Shown: positions 13,531 to 21,737 of the stretch, in pieces
Numbering within the stretch: the stretch's first letter is position 1
How the letters are laid out: every line of letters starts with the position of its first letter
Position numbers and translations under genes: made by a program
The notes under the pieces: generated by a model
The model's input: the letters and a program-made list of their open reading frames with translations, nothing else
Told to the model about the DNA's origin: nothing
Database searches by the model: none
Assembly (NCBI GenBank): GCA_001801995.1
Contig: MGZB01000032.1
Span: forward strand, 1 to 37,283
Length of the DNA: 37,283 nucleotides
Direction: 5' to 3'
DNA from: Gammaproteobacteria bacterium RIFOXYD12_FULL_61_37
GTDB lineage: Bacteria > Pseudomonadota > Gammaproteobacteria > Chromatiales > Chromatiaceae

Positions 13531-14767
13531 ACCGATGGGTTTCAGGCTTCGGGGCGGCCTCCGCCCTGTCCCGGCTTGGTCCGGGTATGTTTGGAAATTG
13601 TGCTGCCGGATTCTGCGTCCGCAGCAGGTTTCGCGACCCGGACTGGTCGCTGTGGGCCTTGAAGCCGCAGTCCCGGCAGGCCAGGACGTGGCGCGGCTTG
13701 CGCACCACGTTCTCGCTGTGGCATTCCGGGCAGGTGCTGGAGCTTTTTCCTTCCAGTACCCGGCTGGTTTGAATGCCGGCACGGGCGCAGTGGCGCTCCA
13801 GGATCTTGCTCGCCTTGTCGAAGCCCCAGAAGTTGTGGATGCGTCCGTTCCACTTCTTGCCGTAGTTCTTGTCGCGACGAATGTCCTTGGGCCAGCCAAT
13901 GTAGAGATGCCCGACCTTGTGGTTCCTGAGCTGGGCGACGATGCGGGCGGACAGGGCCTCCCAAGCATGCTCCCAGCGCTTGCCGCGTTGACTGAACATC
14001 CGGCGCAGCTTTTTGGAGCTTTGCTGGTTTTTCGGTCGATGGGACAGCTCCGACATGTGTTCGGACAGCTTCCGCCCCCAGTAGTCCCAGTCCTTGAGCA
14101 GGTCCCGTCCGAGGAAGTTGAACGACGGGCCTACGCCATTGATGGACAGGCTAACGGCCACGCGAACACCCAGATCAAGGGCCGCTTCGCGGACCCAGGG
14201 CTTGGGGCGGTTGTCGTCCCTTTCGACCCGGTACTTTATGTACCAGCGTCCGCGACCGGCATCAAAGAGCAGATCCGCCGATTTCATCGGCCCGACATAG
14301 CGGCGCAACCCACGGCAGGGTATTTGGAGCCTTCCCTTCTTGCGAAGGTCGGCTGGCAGGGTGAGCGCCACATGACGGGGTCCGACGGCATAGGCTGCCG
14401 TGCTTTTGACGGGAATCCAGTCGTTGGGCCGGGTTCCGTCCTTGTGTTTGCGATAACGCGGCAGTCCGGGCTTGTCCTTCAGCGCACCCGACTGCCATTT
14501 CTCACGAAGCGCGAAACAGGATTCCCACGCCTCGATGAGTTTCTTGAGAACCTCCTGCCCCATATGGGTAGGCAGGGCGCGATAGGCTTCGTGTTCCTTG
14601 AAGTCCTCGCACAGCTTCGCGTATCCCGGCATCGCCGCGTGGGCTACAAACGCCTGGCGGCGAACGTAGTTGGCGGCATTCCACAGCGCCGAGACGCGAT
14701 CACCCATAAGGCGAAGGGTCCGCTCCGTGGCTTTGTCCGGGATCAGGCGAAGAATGTTGGTCCTCAT
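13469..14767 (-). CDS. tnpB: TnpB-family RNA-guided nuclease with unusual RuvC-II
   Basis: The 432-aa protein starts at MRTNILRLIPDKATERTLRL (ATG 14767; the track further upstream crosses the element's left end). RuvC-I is present in AALDLGVRVAVSLSI. The zinc ribbon is TCPECHSENVV ... CRDCGF. RuvC-III is AHSDQSGSRNLL, with Asp. The usual RuvC-II glutamate motif (V-x-x-E-D-L) is replaced by LYIGWPKDIRRD with Gly at that position; a Glu in VLEGKSSSTCP, just before the zinc ribbon, could be a rearranged catalytic residue as described for some TnpB clades. Activity is therefore uncertain. It is a different lineage from the TnpB at 23123. Confidence 0.88.
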   Translation of the reverse strand: MRTNILRLIPDKATERTLRLMGDRVSALWNAANYVRRQAFVAHAAMPGYAKLCEDFKEHEAYRALPTHMGQEVLKKLIEAWESCFALREKWQSGALKDKPGLPRYRKHKDGTRPNDWIPVKSTAAYAVGPRHVALTLPADLRKKGRLQIPCRGLRRYVGPMKSADLLFDAGRGRWYIKYRVERDDNRPKPWVREAALDLGVRVAVSLSINGVGPSFNFLGRDLLKDWDYWGRKLSEHMSELSHRPKNQQSSKKLRRMFSQRGKRWEHAWEALSARIVAQLRNHKVGHLYIGWPKDIRRDKNYGKKWNGRIHNFWGFDKASKILERHCARAGIQTSRVLEGKSSSTCPECHSENVVRKPRHVLACRDCGFKAHSDQSGSRNLLRTQNPAAQFPNIPGPSRDRAEAAPKPETHRWHYHRWADASNPLSNERLAA

Positions 14768-14848
14768 GAGTCCCAGAATACAGGCACTTCCCATAATGCA
14801 AGCCCCGAAAACGCGCTGATATCCCTATGCCTGAAGGCAGGGGCTTTA

Positions 14849-15100
14849 CGCGCGAATTTGGTAAAGCATCAGCGCGACCGCCAACCCCACCAGGACGCCA
14901 AAGGCACTTCTTCCCTGCCAAGCCAACTTCCGGCGAAGCATCTGGCACGGCAGGTCGCGGATCTCCTCCGGCGTCAGTCCGTCCTTTTCGAAAAGCCGGT
15001 GACCGCCGTTGCGACCCAGCGTGAAGTGAATAATGGTCGCCGGCACGAAAATGGCGAGCACGAGCCAGAAAAGGAATTCCCCCAAGGTCCAGTGCGTCAC
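14849..15100 (-). pseudogene. Small membrane protein, N-terminal part, split by tnpB element
   Basis: GTG 15100 overlaps the UDG stop (GTGA). MTHWTLGEFLFWLVLAIFVP begins a membrane segment, a charged cytoplasmic loop (EKDGLTPEEIRDLP) follows, then a second segment FGVLVGLAVALMLY. After QIRA the left end of the element supplies an immediate TAA, so an 84-residue product could still be made. Function unknown. It is the last gene of the AcaB-like/EAL/UvrD/UDG operon. Confidence 0.7.
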
Positions 15101-15693
15101 CGCAGTAACTCCACAGCCAACCCAACCTGCCGTCGCCCAATATCCCGCCAGATCTCGCCATTGGGCGCCTTCCGATTCCAGGCCATGCCGCTGGTGTGCG
15201 GCATGGGGATAACCTTGGGCACCAGCTCGTCCGCAGCGCGGGTCAAGGCAATGTGGCAGCGAAGCAAGTCCAGCCTTGTCCCGTTCGGTATGCGCGATGC
15301 CTCGATCGCCTCGAAAAGCGAGCCTTTCCCGAGGAAATAGGACGCCGCCGTACCGCCCACCAACAGCAACACTTTCGGGCGGGTTTCCAGCAGAAATTCC
15401 GCGAGGAGCGGCAGGCAGGCATCGGCTTCTTGCCGAGTGGGTTTGCGGTTATCGGGAGGGCGACAGCGGCAAACGTTCGCTCTGCCAAATTCCGGGCTGG
15501 GAATGCCGTGTTCGCCGAGCAGTTTCTCCAGGGTCTTTCCTGCCTGGCCAGCAAACCCGTAACCGAGGCGGTCTTCTTCCAGTCCGGGTGCCTCGCCGAT
15601 GGCGATCAGTCCGCTTGTGGTTGGTGAAGGGAGTACGATTTGACGCCGCGAGGTGCAGAGCGAGGGACAGCAGCGGCAGTGGTTCGTTTCCAT
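15097..15693 (-). CDS. Uracil-DNA glycosylase-superfamily protein (Fe-S type)
   Basis: The 198-aa protein starts at METNHCRCCPSLCTSRRQIV. The N-terminal cysteine cluster and the core match family 4/5 UDG-like proteins with a 4Fe-4S cluster: LIAIGEAPGLEEDRLGYGFA (the GEAPG catalytic loop), GRANVCRCRPPDNRKPT, KVLLLVGGTAASYFLG and PMPHTSGMAWNR. These remove uracil or act on related lesions. A second in-frame ATG at 15726 is possible; neither has a strong ribosome site. It lies 14 nt after uvrD-like, so they are co-transcribed. Confidence 0.87.
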   Translation of the reverse strand: METNHCRCCPSLCTSRRQIVLPSPTTSGLIAIGEAPGLEEDRLGYGFAGQAGKTLEKLLGEHGIPSPEFGRANVCRCRPPDNRKPTRQEADACLPLLAEFLLETRPKVLLLVGGTAASYFLGKGSLFEAIEASRIPNGTRLDLLRCHIALTRAADELVPKVIPMPHTSGMAWNRKAPNGEIWRDIGRRQVGLAVELLR

Positions 15694-15707
15694 GCGGCAA
15701 GGATAGC

Positions 15708-17447
15708 TCAGGCAGCGGGATTGCAAGCACCCAAGATCCCCGCCTCTTCAAGAAACTGCGACGGACCTGCGCTCGCCTTCCAGGACAGATGCAGCTCGTG
15801 CCGTGCTCGGGTCATGCCCACATAGCAGAGACGCCGTTCCTCCTCCAGGGGGGAATCCGGATGCGGGAGTACGCCGGTCTCCACGCCGAGCAGCCATACG
15901 CGGTCCCACTCCAGTCCCTTGGAGGAGTGCAGGGTCATAAGCGCCACGCCTTCCTGGCTCTTGCGCTTGCGGGGGCGTTGCAGCACCCGTAGTCGTTCGG
16001 GCAGAGATCCTCGCATACGCAGCAGCGTTTCCGACAGCCAGTCGCAGATCTGGTGCTCGGGGTGTTGCGGCTGCAAATGGCTGCGCGCCCAAAGGGCAAC
16101 ACCTGCGATAACCAGTGAAGTCCGTCCTTGCGTGAACAGTTCATCCCACTCACGACACAGCCGGGCCAAGCCAATCAGTCTCTCTCGCTCCAAGCTGCCG
16201 GCCTTGGCGGCTTTGGCGGGGGGCTCGTTCATATTGGCGATCAATTTCCGGTACAGATTGCTGTTGTCCGACGGCATCAGGGCATCCATTGCCGTGACCC
16301 TGGTCCCCGCGAAGTGCAGGGCCGTGACAATGCCCGCATGGCTTTTCTCTGACACCGCTTGCAGCAGGCCCAGGACGGCGGCAGGGGCCTCGCGGTCCCA
16401 GAGGGATTTCCCGCCGGTGCGGTAGTAGGGGATGCCGTGCGCCGACAGCTTTAGCTCCACAGCGTCCAACAACTGATTGGTGCGGGCCAGCACAGCGAAC
16501 TCCTTGTGCCCTTTGAGCGCCTCCTGGATCACGGCATCCGCCTCCGCGATACGGTCCTCGAAAGAGAGTACCCGTACCAATCCAGGCTCGGTGGCCACGC
16601 CTTCCACGGCTTTTGGCACGCGCTCTTGGTTGAAGTGGATCAACCGGGCGGCGGACTCAATGATCTGCTTGTCGCACCGGTAGTTCAGCGGCAGGGTTAC
16701 CAAGCCGGCCTTCATGTTCTGGAGAAATAGCGTCAACCCCTTGTAGCCCATGGCATGGCGCCAGCCGTAAATAGCCTGGTCGTCGTCGGCCACCAGCATG
16801 GTTTCTACGCCGGATTTTGAGTGCGCCTCGACCCAGGCCATTTGAACTTCATCCATGTCCTGCGCCTCATCCACCAGCAGCCAGTCGGCCCTGTAAGGCG
16901 TAGCGGAGCCGTCGCGCATGGAGAGGACCGCCAACAGCAGCAGGTCGGCAAAGTCGAGCATGCCAGCCTGATCCATGTAACCCTGATACAGGTGATAGGC
17001 CTCTGCGCCAGGGCCTGTGTGGGGTGGCGGCGGTGTATCCATGCAGGATTTGATGTGCTCAATGGCACCCACTGCGTCTTCGAGGGAAATCGGTTCGCGG
17101 GTGTGCTCGCTGGCCCGGCGCATGAAGAGCGATTGTTCCGCTGGGGAGGCCAGGCGCTTGAACTGTCCGGCGCGCTTCAACTGAGTGAGCGCCAAGGAAT
17201 GCAGGGTGCCCACGGCGACCCGCTGGCGGGCGGTTTCACCAGCTTGTTCGAGGATGCGTTCTTTCAAGGAGGTAGCGGCATCGCGGGTGAAGGTCACTGC
17301 GAGCAGTTTCCCGTTCGGATGCAGTTCCAGCAGGCGCGCCGCCCGAACGGCCAGCACACGGGTCTTGCCCGAGCCGGGACAGGCGGTCACCAGGCAATGC
17401 CCCGTGGCAAGGACGGCTTTTTGCTGATGGGGGTTGAGCGAGTTCAT
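15708..17447 (-). CDS. UvrD/Rep-like SF1 helicase
   Basis: The 579-aa protein starts at MNSLNPHQQKAVLATGHCLV (ATG 17447, in an ATGA overlap with the EAL stop). SF1A motifs appear in order: Walker A TACPGSGKTRVLAV, motif II LLVDEAQDMDEVQ, motif III VADDDQAIYGWRHA, LPLNYRCDKQI (IV), MTLHSSKGLEWDRVWLLG (V) and LCYVGMTRARHELHL (VI). It is shorter than E. coli UvrD (720 aa) and lacks the long C-terminal extension. It is a 3'-5' translocase for repair, recombination or plasmid replication. Sharing an operon with a UDG suggests a DNA-repair module carried by the element. Confidence 0.95.
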   Translation of the reverse strand: MNSLNPHQQKAVLATGHCLVTACPGSGKTRVLAVRAARLLELHPNGKLLAVTFTRDAATSLKERILEQAGETARQRVAVGTLHSLALTQLKRAGQFKRLASPAEQSLFMRRASEHTREPISLEDAVGAIEHIKSCMDTPPPPHTGPGAEAYHLYQGYMDQAGMLDFADLLLLAVLSMRDGSATPYRADWLLVDEAQDMDEVQMAWVEAHSKSGVETMLVADDDQAIYGWRHAMGYKGLTLFLQNMKAGLVTLPLNYRCDKQIIESAARLIHFNQERVPKAVEGVATEPGLVRVLSFEDRIAEADAVIQEALKGHKEFAVLARTNQLLDAVELKLSAHGIPYYRTGGKSLWDREAPAAVLGLLQAVSEKSHAGIVTALHFAGTRVTAMDALMPSDNSNLYRKLIANMNEPPAKAAKAGSLERERLIGLARLCREWDELFTQGRTSLVIAGVALWARSHLQPQHPEHQICDWLSETLLRMRGSLPERLRVLQRPRKRKSQEGVALMTLHSSKGLEWDRVWLLGVETGVLPHPDSPLEEERRLCYVGMTRARHELHLSWKASAGPSQFLEEAGILGACNPAA

Positions 17448-18175
17448 CCCGCCCACACCTGCGCCAGATTCCGGCTGATCATGCCGCTGATCTGGCGCGA
17501 CAAGTCCCCCTCCGTCAGAAAGGCGTCCGCTATGGAATCTGTCCACACCGGTTCCGGATATCCCGTGTGCCAGCCTTGAATGTAGCTCGCGCCCGCGCTC
17601 TCGGCGGCAATGCGCGCACTTTGGGTCTCGATGGCCTCGGCCACCACAGGGACCCCGGTCGCGGCCAGGATTTGGATGTCCTTGCACGCGGACTCAATAG
17701 GCCGGTTGCGCGAGCAAACCTTGATAAAATCCCAGCAGCCGAGATCGGACCGACGGTAACAAAAGGGGCTCCCTCGGTGATCGTCCATGGCGCACAGCAG
17801 CCCCGTGGCGCGGACTCGCTGTGCCAGGGCGGACATTCCGGGATCTGGCAAATCAGTCTCTTCGTCGATCTCGACAACGATCCTTGTTAGGCACTGGTCT
17901 TGGGCGCGGCGACAGACCTGCAAGAACGTGTCCGTCGCCCACTCGTACCGGACGACATGGCGCGAGAGATTGACGAAGACGGCTCCCTGCCGTCCCCGTA
18001 GGTCTCCGTCCCGGATGTGCGATAACCCGCCAAGATCCAGCGCGAGCCAGCCGGACGCCCTGTCGCCCAGGATTCCGGCTGGTGGCTGTCCATCGAAACG
18101 GGCGAGCAGTTCCACGCCGGCTATCTCTCCTGTGCCGGCGTGGACGATGGGCTGCTGAAGATACTCAAGCAGCAT
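17444..18175 (-). CDS. EAL-domain protein (cyclic-di-GMP phosphodiesterase-like)
   Basis: A 243-aa stand-alone EAL domain from ATG 18175, which overlaps the AcaB-like stop by 11 nt; upstream in-frame codons are read from the other gene. Motifs: GVELLARFDG (ELL in place of EAL), AVFVNLSRHV (Asn), IVVEIDEETDL (Glu), CAMDDHRGSP (DD kept, but FGTG replaced by HRGS), DFIKVC (Lys) and VVAEAIETQS (Glu). Most metal ligands are present, but loop 6 is altered, so it could be a weak enzyme or a c-di-GMP sensor. There is no GGDEF or membrane anchor. It is coupled to the UvrD-like gene. Confidence 0.88.
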   Translation of the reverse strand: MLLEYLQQPIVHAGTGEIAGVELLARFDGQPPAGILGDRASGWLALDLGGLSHIRDGDLRGRQGAVFVNLSRHVVRYEWATDTFLQVCRRAQDQCLTRIVVEIDEETDLPDPGMSALAQRVRATGLLCAMDDHRGSPFCYRRSDLGCWDFIKVCSRNRPIESACKDIQILAATGVPVVAEAIETQSARIAAESAGASYIQGWHTGYPEPVWTDSIADAFLTEGDLSRQISGMISRNLAQVWAG

Positions 18176-18947
18176 CCGCGATGGATTCCGCTTCGGCTTC
18201 GCCGGGAGCTGTTTCATCCGCCACTTCATCCGCCACGGCTTCGTCCGCAGCGGGCGCAGCGGGCGCTTTCTTCTTCCTGCCGCGCTTCCCTGCTGCGGGC
18301 TCTGCCCCAGAAGCCAGCTCATCGTCATGGCCTTCTGGATCGATGGGGACGGGGGTGATGTCGTGCTCGGTCTCCTGACCCTCTACCGGCTCGCCGTCCT
18401 GACCGGACTTGACACGATTGGCGGCCGACACGGCCCGGTTGGCGATTTCGCGGATGCGATTGGAAAGCCGCAGCAGATTGCGCTGCCACAGGTAGCACTC
18501 GGCGGAATACTGGGAGTCGCTGCGCACACCCGACAGCCACAGCAGCGAGATCAGTCCGACAACGCGGTCAAGCTGGTTGATCAGTCCGAGATAGCGGTTG
18601 ATGCGAGGCGTGGAAATCTCGGCATCGATCTCTTGGGGACGGGTGAATGTGGGCGTCGGGTCGATGCCCGAGTCCTCACACATGCGTTCGAGCCGCAGCG
18701 CTTCCGCAGTTAGTCTCTCCTGCATCTCATCGAGCTGGACATCTACCATCGCCTCGACTTCGCGGGCCTGGTCATCATGGGCAATGGCGCGAAGCACGAT
18801 GGATAGCAGGTAAAAGGATCTTGCGGTGGGATCGAAGGAGCGCCGGAAAGTCTGCTGGGCCTGGTACGAACTCAGGGTAATTTTGCGCTGGATGACGGGG
18901 CGTGTGGAGCCGCCGGAATTTCGCTTGCTGGTCGTAGTATTCATCAT
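18165..18947 (-). CDS. AcaB/DUF1845 (PFL_4669, TIGR03761)-like integrative-element protein
   Basis: The 260-aa protein starts at ATG 18947 with AAGGAAAC before it. Its sequence (VIQRKITLSSYQAQQTFRRS, FYLLSIVLRAIAHDDQAREV, RINRYLGLINQLDRVVGLIS, LYLWQRN-like LWQRNLLRLSNRIR) resembles, in my recollection, the PFL_4669/DUF1845 family of integrative conjugative elements, which includes AcaB, a transfer regulator of IncC plasmids. The C-terminal ~70 residues are a low-complexity Lys/Ala/acidic tail (AAGKRGRKKKAPAAPAADEA). It heads an operon with EAL, UvrD, UDG and a membrane protein, preceded by element copy 8. A DNA-binding role is inferred from the family. Confidence 0.7.
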   Translation of the reverse strand: MMNTTTSKRNSGGSTRPVIQRKITLSSYQAQQTFRRSFDPTARSFYLLSIVLRAIAHDDQAREVEAMVDVQLDEMQERLTAEALRLERMCEDSGIDPTPTFTRPQEIDAEISTPRINRYLGLINQLDRVVGLISLLWLSGVRSDSQYSAECYLWQRNLLRLSNRIREIANRAVSAANRVKSGQDGEPVEGQETEHDITPVPIDPEGHDDELASGAEPAAGKRGRKKKAPAAPAADEAVADEVADETAPGEAEAESIADAA

Positions 18948-19048
18948 GGTTTTTGTTTCCTTGTCGGAATATGTTTTGTTGTGTTTCGCCTTTCCACCCC
19001 GTCATTGCGGGGCAGTGTCATCGTGCAATGGAAAATAGTGTTAGAGAC

Positions 19049-19080
19049 GCTGGAATAACGCGAAATAGAGGGTATTTGCG
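19049..19080 (-). promoter_or_regulatory. Dispersed 32-bp element, copy 8
   Basis: GAATAAC at 19053-19059, 15 nt, then TTTGCG at 19075-19080. It is identical over these 28 bases to copy 2. It lies 106 nt upstream of the AcaB-like gene, so the regulator candidate would itself be under this element. Confidence 0.65.
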
Positions 19081-19094
19081 GTTTTTTTTAGGTA

Positions 19095-19571
19095 TTGGCG
19101 GGACGGAATTTCCCGCGCAGATTTGTGCCGGTTGGGCTCTGGTTATTCGGGGGACTTGCATTCTTGGGATGTCCGGTATTCTGGAAATACCAACACCGAA
19201 ACAAACTAGAGAAAATAAAGCTGCAATACGTGTTGTCGGAATGGAATTCCGTGGTCAGTGCCTCCGGTTCAAGAACCGGCGGCGCGCTGGTGGGCCACGT
19301 CACCGCAATGCGTGCTGAGCTGGAGCGGCTGCGTGCTGAGCGAGGGATGGAGTGGCGACGGTCTGATGACTCGCTGCCTGCGACAGAGCCATTAAAGCAG
19401 GTCAAGGTCCTGTTTTTCTCGCCCGGCTGGGCGTGCCCTGTGTACGGCATGTACACACACGCGGACGAAGGAAGCGCGTGGTCGGAATACGATCAGCAGA
19501 ATGATCGGTTTGGCGAGTGTGAAGGGGCCGCGCCGACATATTGGGCGGAGGTGCTGATGCCGGCGCTGTGA
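19095..19571 (+). CDS. Unknown membrane-anchored protein
   Basis: An ORF of up to 158 aa with a non-ATG start (TTG 19095; a GTG near 19125 is an alternative). A short basic N-terminus and one hydrophobic segment with a lipobox-like end (LWLFGGLAFLGC) anchor the protein. The rest is soluble, including ELERLRAERGMEWRRSDD and a Cys-containing SPGWACPVYGMYTHADEG. I recognise no family. A short downstream ORF (19575-19634, with TTKEMERLRC) echoes the ELERLRAER motif, suggesting a degraded partial duplicate. Confidence 0.6.
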   Translation: MAGRNFPRRFVPVGLWLFGGLAFLGCPVFWKYQHRNKLEKIKLQYVLSEWNSVVSASGSRTGGALVGHVTAMRAELERLRAERGMEWRRSDDSLPATEPLKQVKVLFFSPGWACPVYGMYTHADEGSAWSEYDQQNDRFGECEGAAPTYWAEVLMPAL

Positions 19572-19627
19572 GCGATGGAGATTGCCGGTCAGCTCGCAGG
19601 AACCACCAAGGAGATGGAACGGCTGCG

Positions 19628-19861
19628 ATGCTGAGTGCGGCGACATTGGTAACTATGTGGATGGGAATTGTGGTCGAAGATGCTGATAGAATTGAATATT
19701 TTAGGCTCCACAAATGGCGCGATCGCTGGCACAGACTCTTGCGATCCGGCAGGTACGAATTGCAGTCCGATGTCGATCGGATAGAACGCCGTTGCAGGCT
19801 TGCAAACCTGAAGATCGCCAATTGGCTGCGAACTGTGCATGGCGACAACCTGCGGTTTTGA
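19628..19861 (+). CDS. Unknown small basic protein (77 aa)
   Basis: ATG 19628 overlaps the stop of the 19-codon ORF at 19575-19634. The protein MLSAATLVTMWMGIVVEDAD is followed by RIEYFRLHKWRDRWHRLLRS and a basic helical C-terminus (RRCRLANLKIANWLRT). The GGAG at about 19610 is a little far for a ribosome site. It is co-directional with the gene before it; the hairpin at 19891 follows. Confidence 0.5.
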   Translation: MLSAATLVTMWMGIVVEDADRIEYFRLHKWRDRWHRLLRSGRYELQSDVDRIERRCRLANLKIANWLRTVHGDNLRF

Positions 19862-19890
19862 CGCCGCAGCCAAGGGGATAACTGCGAATG

Positions 19891-19920
19891 CCGGCGCGAA
19901 CTGAATCCAGCTCGCGTCGG
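19891..19920. terminator. Inverted repeat between convergent genes
   Basis: CCGGCGCGAACTG, loop AATC, CAGCTCGCGTCGG: a 13-bp stem with two mismatches, between the plus-strand small ORF and the end of the HU gene. No T run follows in either direction, so it is at best a weak bidirectional terminator. Confidence 0.4.
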
Positions 19921-19934
19921 TATTGCCTGCCTCC

Positions 19935-20216
19935 CTACTTCGCGCCTGCGACAGCTTGCTTGAATCCCGCCCCTGCCGAGAACTTCGGCACGGTGGCTGC
20001 GGGGATCTGGATCTTCTCCCCGGTCTTGGGATTCTTGCCTTCGCGGGCGGCGCGCTCGGATGCCTTAAAGGTCCCGAAACCTATAATAGCCACTTGATCG
20101 CCGCTGGCTACGGCACCGGTTATTTCTTCGATTAGGGCCTCCAGAACGCGCCCGACGGCGACTTTGGCGAGATCGGTCTTGGCGGCTACGGCTTCGATCA
20201 GTTCGGATTTGTTCAC
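19935..20216 (-). CDS. HU-family DNA-binding protein
   Basis: A 93-aa HU/IHF-family protein: MNKSELIEAVAAKTDLAKVA, ALIEEITGAVASGDQVAIIG, FGTFKASERAAREGKNPKTG (the signature that inserts Pro-tipped arms into the minor groove) and KIQIPAATVPKFSAGAGFKQ. Length and motif positions match HU. It would compact or bend DNA; element-borne HU often assists replication or recombination. GAAAG precedes the ATG. The ~130-bp AT-rich spacer to the divergent helicase gene carries no 32-bp element. Confidence 0.97.
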   Translation of the reverse strand: MNKSELIEAVAAKTDLAKVAVGRVLEALIEEITGAVASGDQVAIIGFGTFKASERAAREGKNPKTGEKIQIPAATVPKFSAGAGFKQAVAGAK

Positions 20217-20344
20217 GAATTTTCTTTCCTATATTGTCGTTCGAATGTTGTTTTTGCTGTGCACACGAGCTTCATAGCAAAAAACATCATACAGTGCAAA
20301 TATTGTGTATTATGTTTCAAGGATAATCTTTCTATTTTGCGAAA
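20217..20344. promoter_or_regulatory. AT-rich divergent promoter region (HU / SF2 helicase)
   Basis: The spacer between two divergent starts is clearly more AT-rich than its surroundings (GCAAAAAACATCAT, TATTGTGTATTATG). An imperfect dyad of ATACA and TGTGTAT lies at about 20289-20310. It probably holds both promoters; I cannot assign hexamers with confidence. Confidence 0.4.
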
Positions 20345-21694
20345 ATGGTAACAACGCGGATTGCTCTTGATGGCGCATTGACGATTGCCGGCGCGGATTC
20401 CGCGCTGGCGGCTATTATTCGCGCCGACAATACCTACCCCAACCCCGCGTTCCAGGAAGCTCGTCGGCAGGGCCGCTACGCGGAACATCTTCCTTCGACC
20501 ATCGCTACCTACCGGGAATTCGGCGATACCCTGATTTTACCCAGAGGCTATCTTGGCGATCTGCTGCAAGAACGCCCCGCCCTGCTATCCGCCCTGACTG
20601 ACCATCGCACGGAGTCCGTTGTCGATTTCCCCGTCCTGGGCGCGGTCCTGCGCGGCTACCAGGAGACAGCCATGGCGTCCGCCATCAAGCGCGAACAGGG
20701 CGTTATCCAGGCCCCCACGGGCGCTGGCAAGACCCTTATCGGACTTGAGCTGATCCGCCGCCGGTCTCAGCGCGCTCTGGTCCTGGTTCACAACAATGAG
20801 CTTGCGCGGCAATGGTCCGGCGCCATTGAACGATTCATGGGCTTCACGCCCGGCGTGATCGGCGATGGCAAGTGGAAAGAGGGAGACAGAATCACCGTCG
20901 CCACGCTGCAAACGCTGCACAGAAACCAGGAAAGGGTCAGTGAGAGCGCGGAGAACTATGGACTGGTTCTGACAGACGAATGTCACCACATTCCCTCAAG
21001 GACATTTGCCGATGTCATGCTCGGGCTGCCTTGTAGATATCGTTACGGATTGTCAGCCACGATCCATCGCCGCGATGGGCTGCATCAGCTCATCAACCGT
21101 GTGATCGGGCGAACCATCGCCCAGATATCCCCAGAGGAGGTGGAGGATGTCGGCGGTATTGTTCCCGCGCAGATCAAGGTGGTCCCCACGGGATTTGAGC
21201 CATGCGACGTGGATGGCTGGACCGAGCTGCTGGATAAGATCGTTCAGAGTCCAGACCGGAATCGAGTAGTTGCGGATTGGGCGTCCCGTGCCGCCGGATA
21301 CGCGCCGACACTGGTTCTGGTGGACCGGATCGACCATGCCGAGTCTCTGGCCCGGCTGTGTTCTGTCCCGGCATTGGTGGCGCACGGGCAACTGTCCAAA
21401 AAGGAACGCAAGCGGGTGTTCGAGGCCATGCCAGATGCACCATTGACTATCGGCACTACCGGTCTCTTGGGCGAAGGGCTCGACATATCACGGTGGTCGG
21501 TTCTCGTCCTGGCGACTCCGATTTCGGGGCGAGTGAAGCTGCTACAAGCTATCGGACGGATCATTCGCCCGCATCCCGGCAAGAAGAATGGCCTGGTGAT
21601 TGACCTAGTGGATCAGCATGCGATCGCGCTTGCCTGCTTTCGCAAGCGCCGCGAAATTTACGTGGAGCGTGGGTACTGGCGGGAGGCTGCTTAG
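20345..21694 (+). CDS. SF2 DEAD/DEAH-box helicase (XPB/RadD-like)
   Basis: The 449-aa protein has an N-terminal ~95-residue region (VTTRIALDGALTIAGADSAL) followed by a helicase core: VLRGYQETAMASAIKREQGV, Walker A QAPTGAGKTLIGLEL, VLVHNNELARQW (Ia), LVLTDECHHIPS (DECH box), GLSATIHRRDGL (III), LVLVDRIDHAES (IV), GTTGLLGEGLDISRWSVLVL (V) and QAIGRIIRPHPGKKNG (VI). This is the ERCC3/ComFA/RadD-like group that acts on branched or damaged DNA. It is transcribed divergently from HU. The ribosome site is weak. Confidence 0.93.
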   Translation: MVTTRIALDGALTIAGADSALAAIIRADNTYPNPAFQEARRQGRYAEHLPSTIATYREFGDTLILPRGYLGDLLQERPALLSALTDHRTESVVDFPVLGAVLRGYQETAMASAIKREQGVIQAPTGAGKTLIGLELIRRRSQRALVLVHNNELARQWSGAIERFMGFTPGVIGDGKWKEGDRITVATLQTLHRNQERVSESAENYGLVLTDECHHIPSRTFADVMLGLPCRYRYGLSATIHRRDGLHQLINRVIGRTIAQISPEEVEDVGGIVPAQIKVVPTGFEPCDVDGWTELLDKIVQSPDRNRVVADWASRAAGYAPTLVLVDRIDHAESLARLCSVPALVAHGQLSKKERKRVFEAMPDAPLTIGTTGLLGEGLDISRWSVLVLATPISGRVKLLQAIGRIIRPHPGKKNGLVIDLVDQHAIALACFRKRREIYVERGYWREAA

Positions 21695-21699
21695 GCAGA

Positions 21700-21737
21700 A
21701 AAACCCGGCAGAGGCGCGCACCCTAGAGACGGGTTTT
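21700..21737 (+). terminator. Possible terminator after the SF2 helicase
   Basis: AAAACCCG pairs with CGGGTTTT across a 22-nt GC-rich loop region, 6 nt after the helicase stop. The T run is only four bases, so strength is uncertain. Confidence 0.4.

Larger units (their letters stand above)
13428..14848 (-). mobile_element. tnpB-only IS200/605-type (IS1341-like) element
   Basis: Read on the minus strand, the left end at 14848 begins TAAAGCCCCTGCCTTCAGGC, a typical left-end hairpin. The right end carries CCCCCGGCTTTAGCCGTGGGG split as a hairpin at 13437-13457 and finishes near GAAGTCAA at 13428. Both ends are characteristic of IS1341-group elements. There is no tnpA. Boundaries were fixed by in-frame restoration of the host gene and may be off by about two bases. 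Confidence 0.8.

Noticed and set aside
13520-15340. 606-codon plus-strand ORF opposite tnpB
   Set aside because: It covers tnpB and the UDG gene on the other strand; its sequence has no recognisable domain and arises from codon bias of GC-rich genes.
19133-19152. GTTATTCGG on the plus strand as an opposite-orientation copy of the 32-bp element
   Set aside because: It lies inside a coding region and has no CGMAAA box 15 nt upstream; a chance match.
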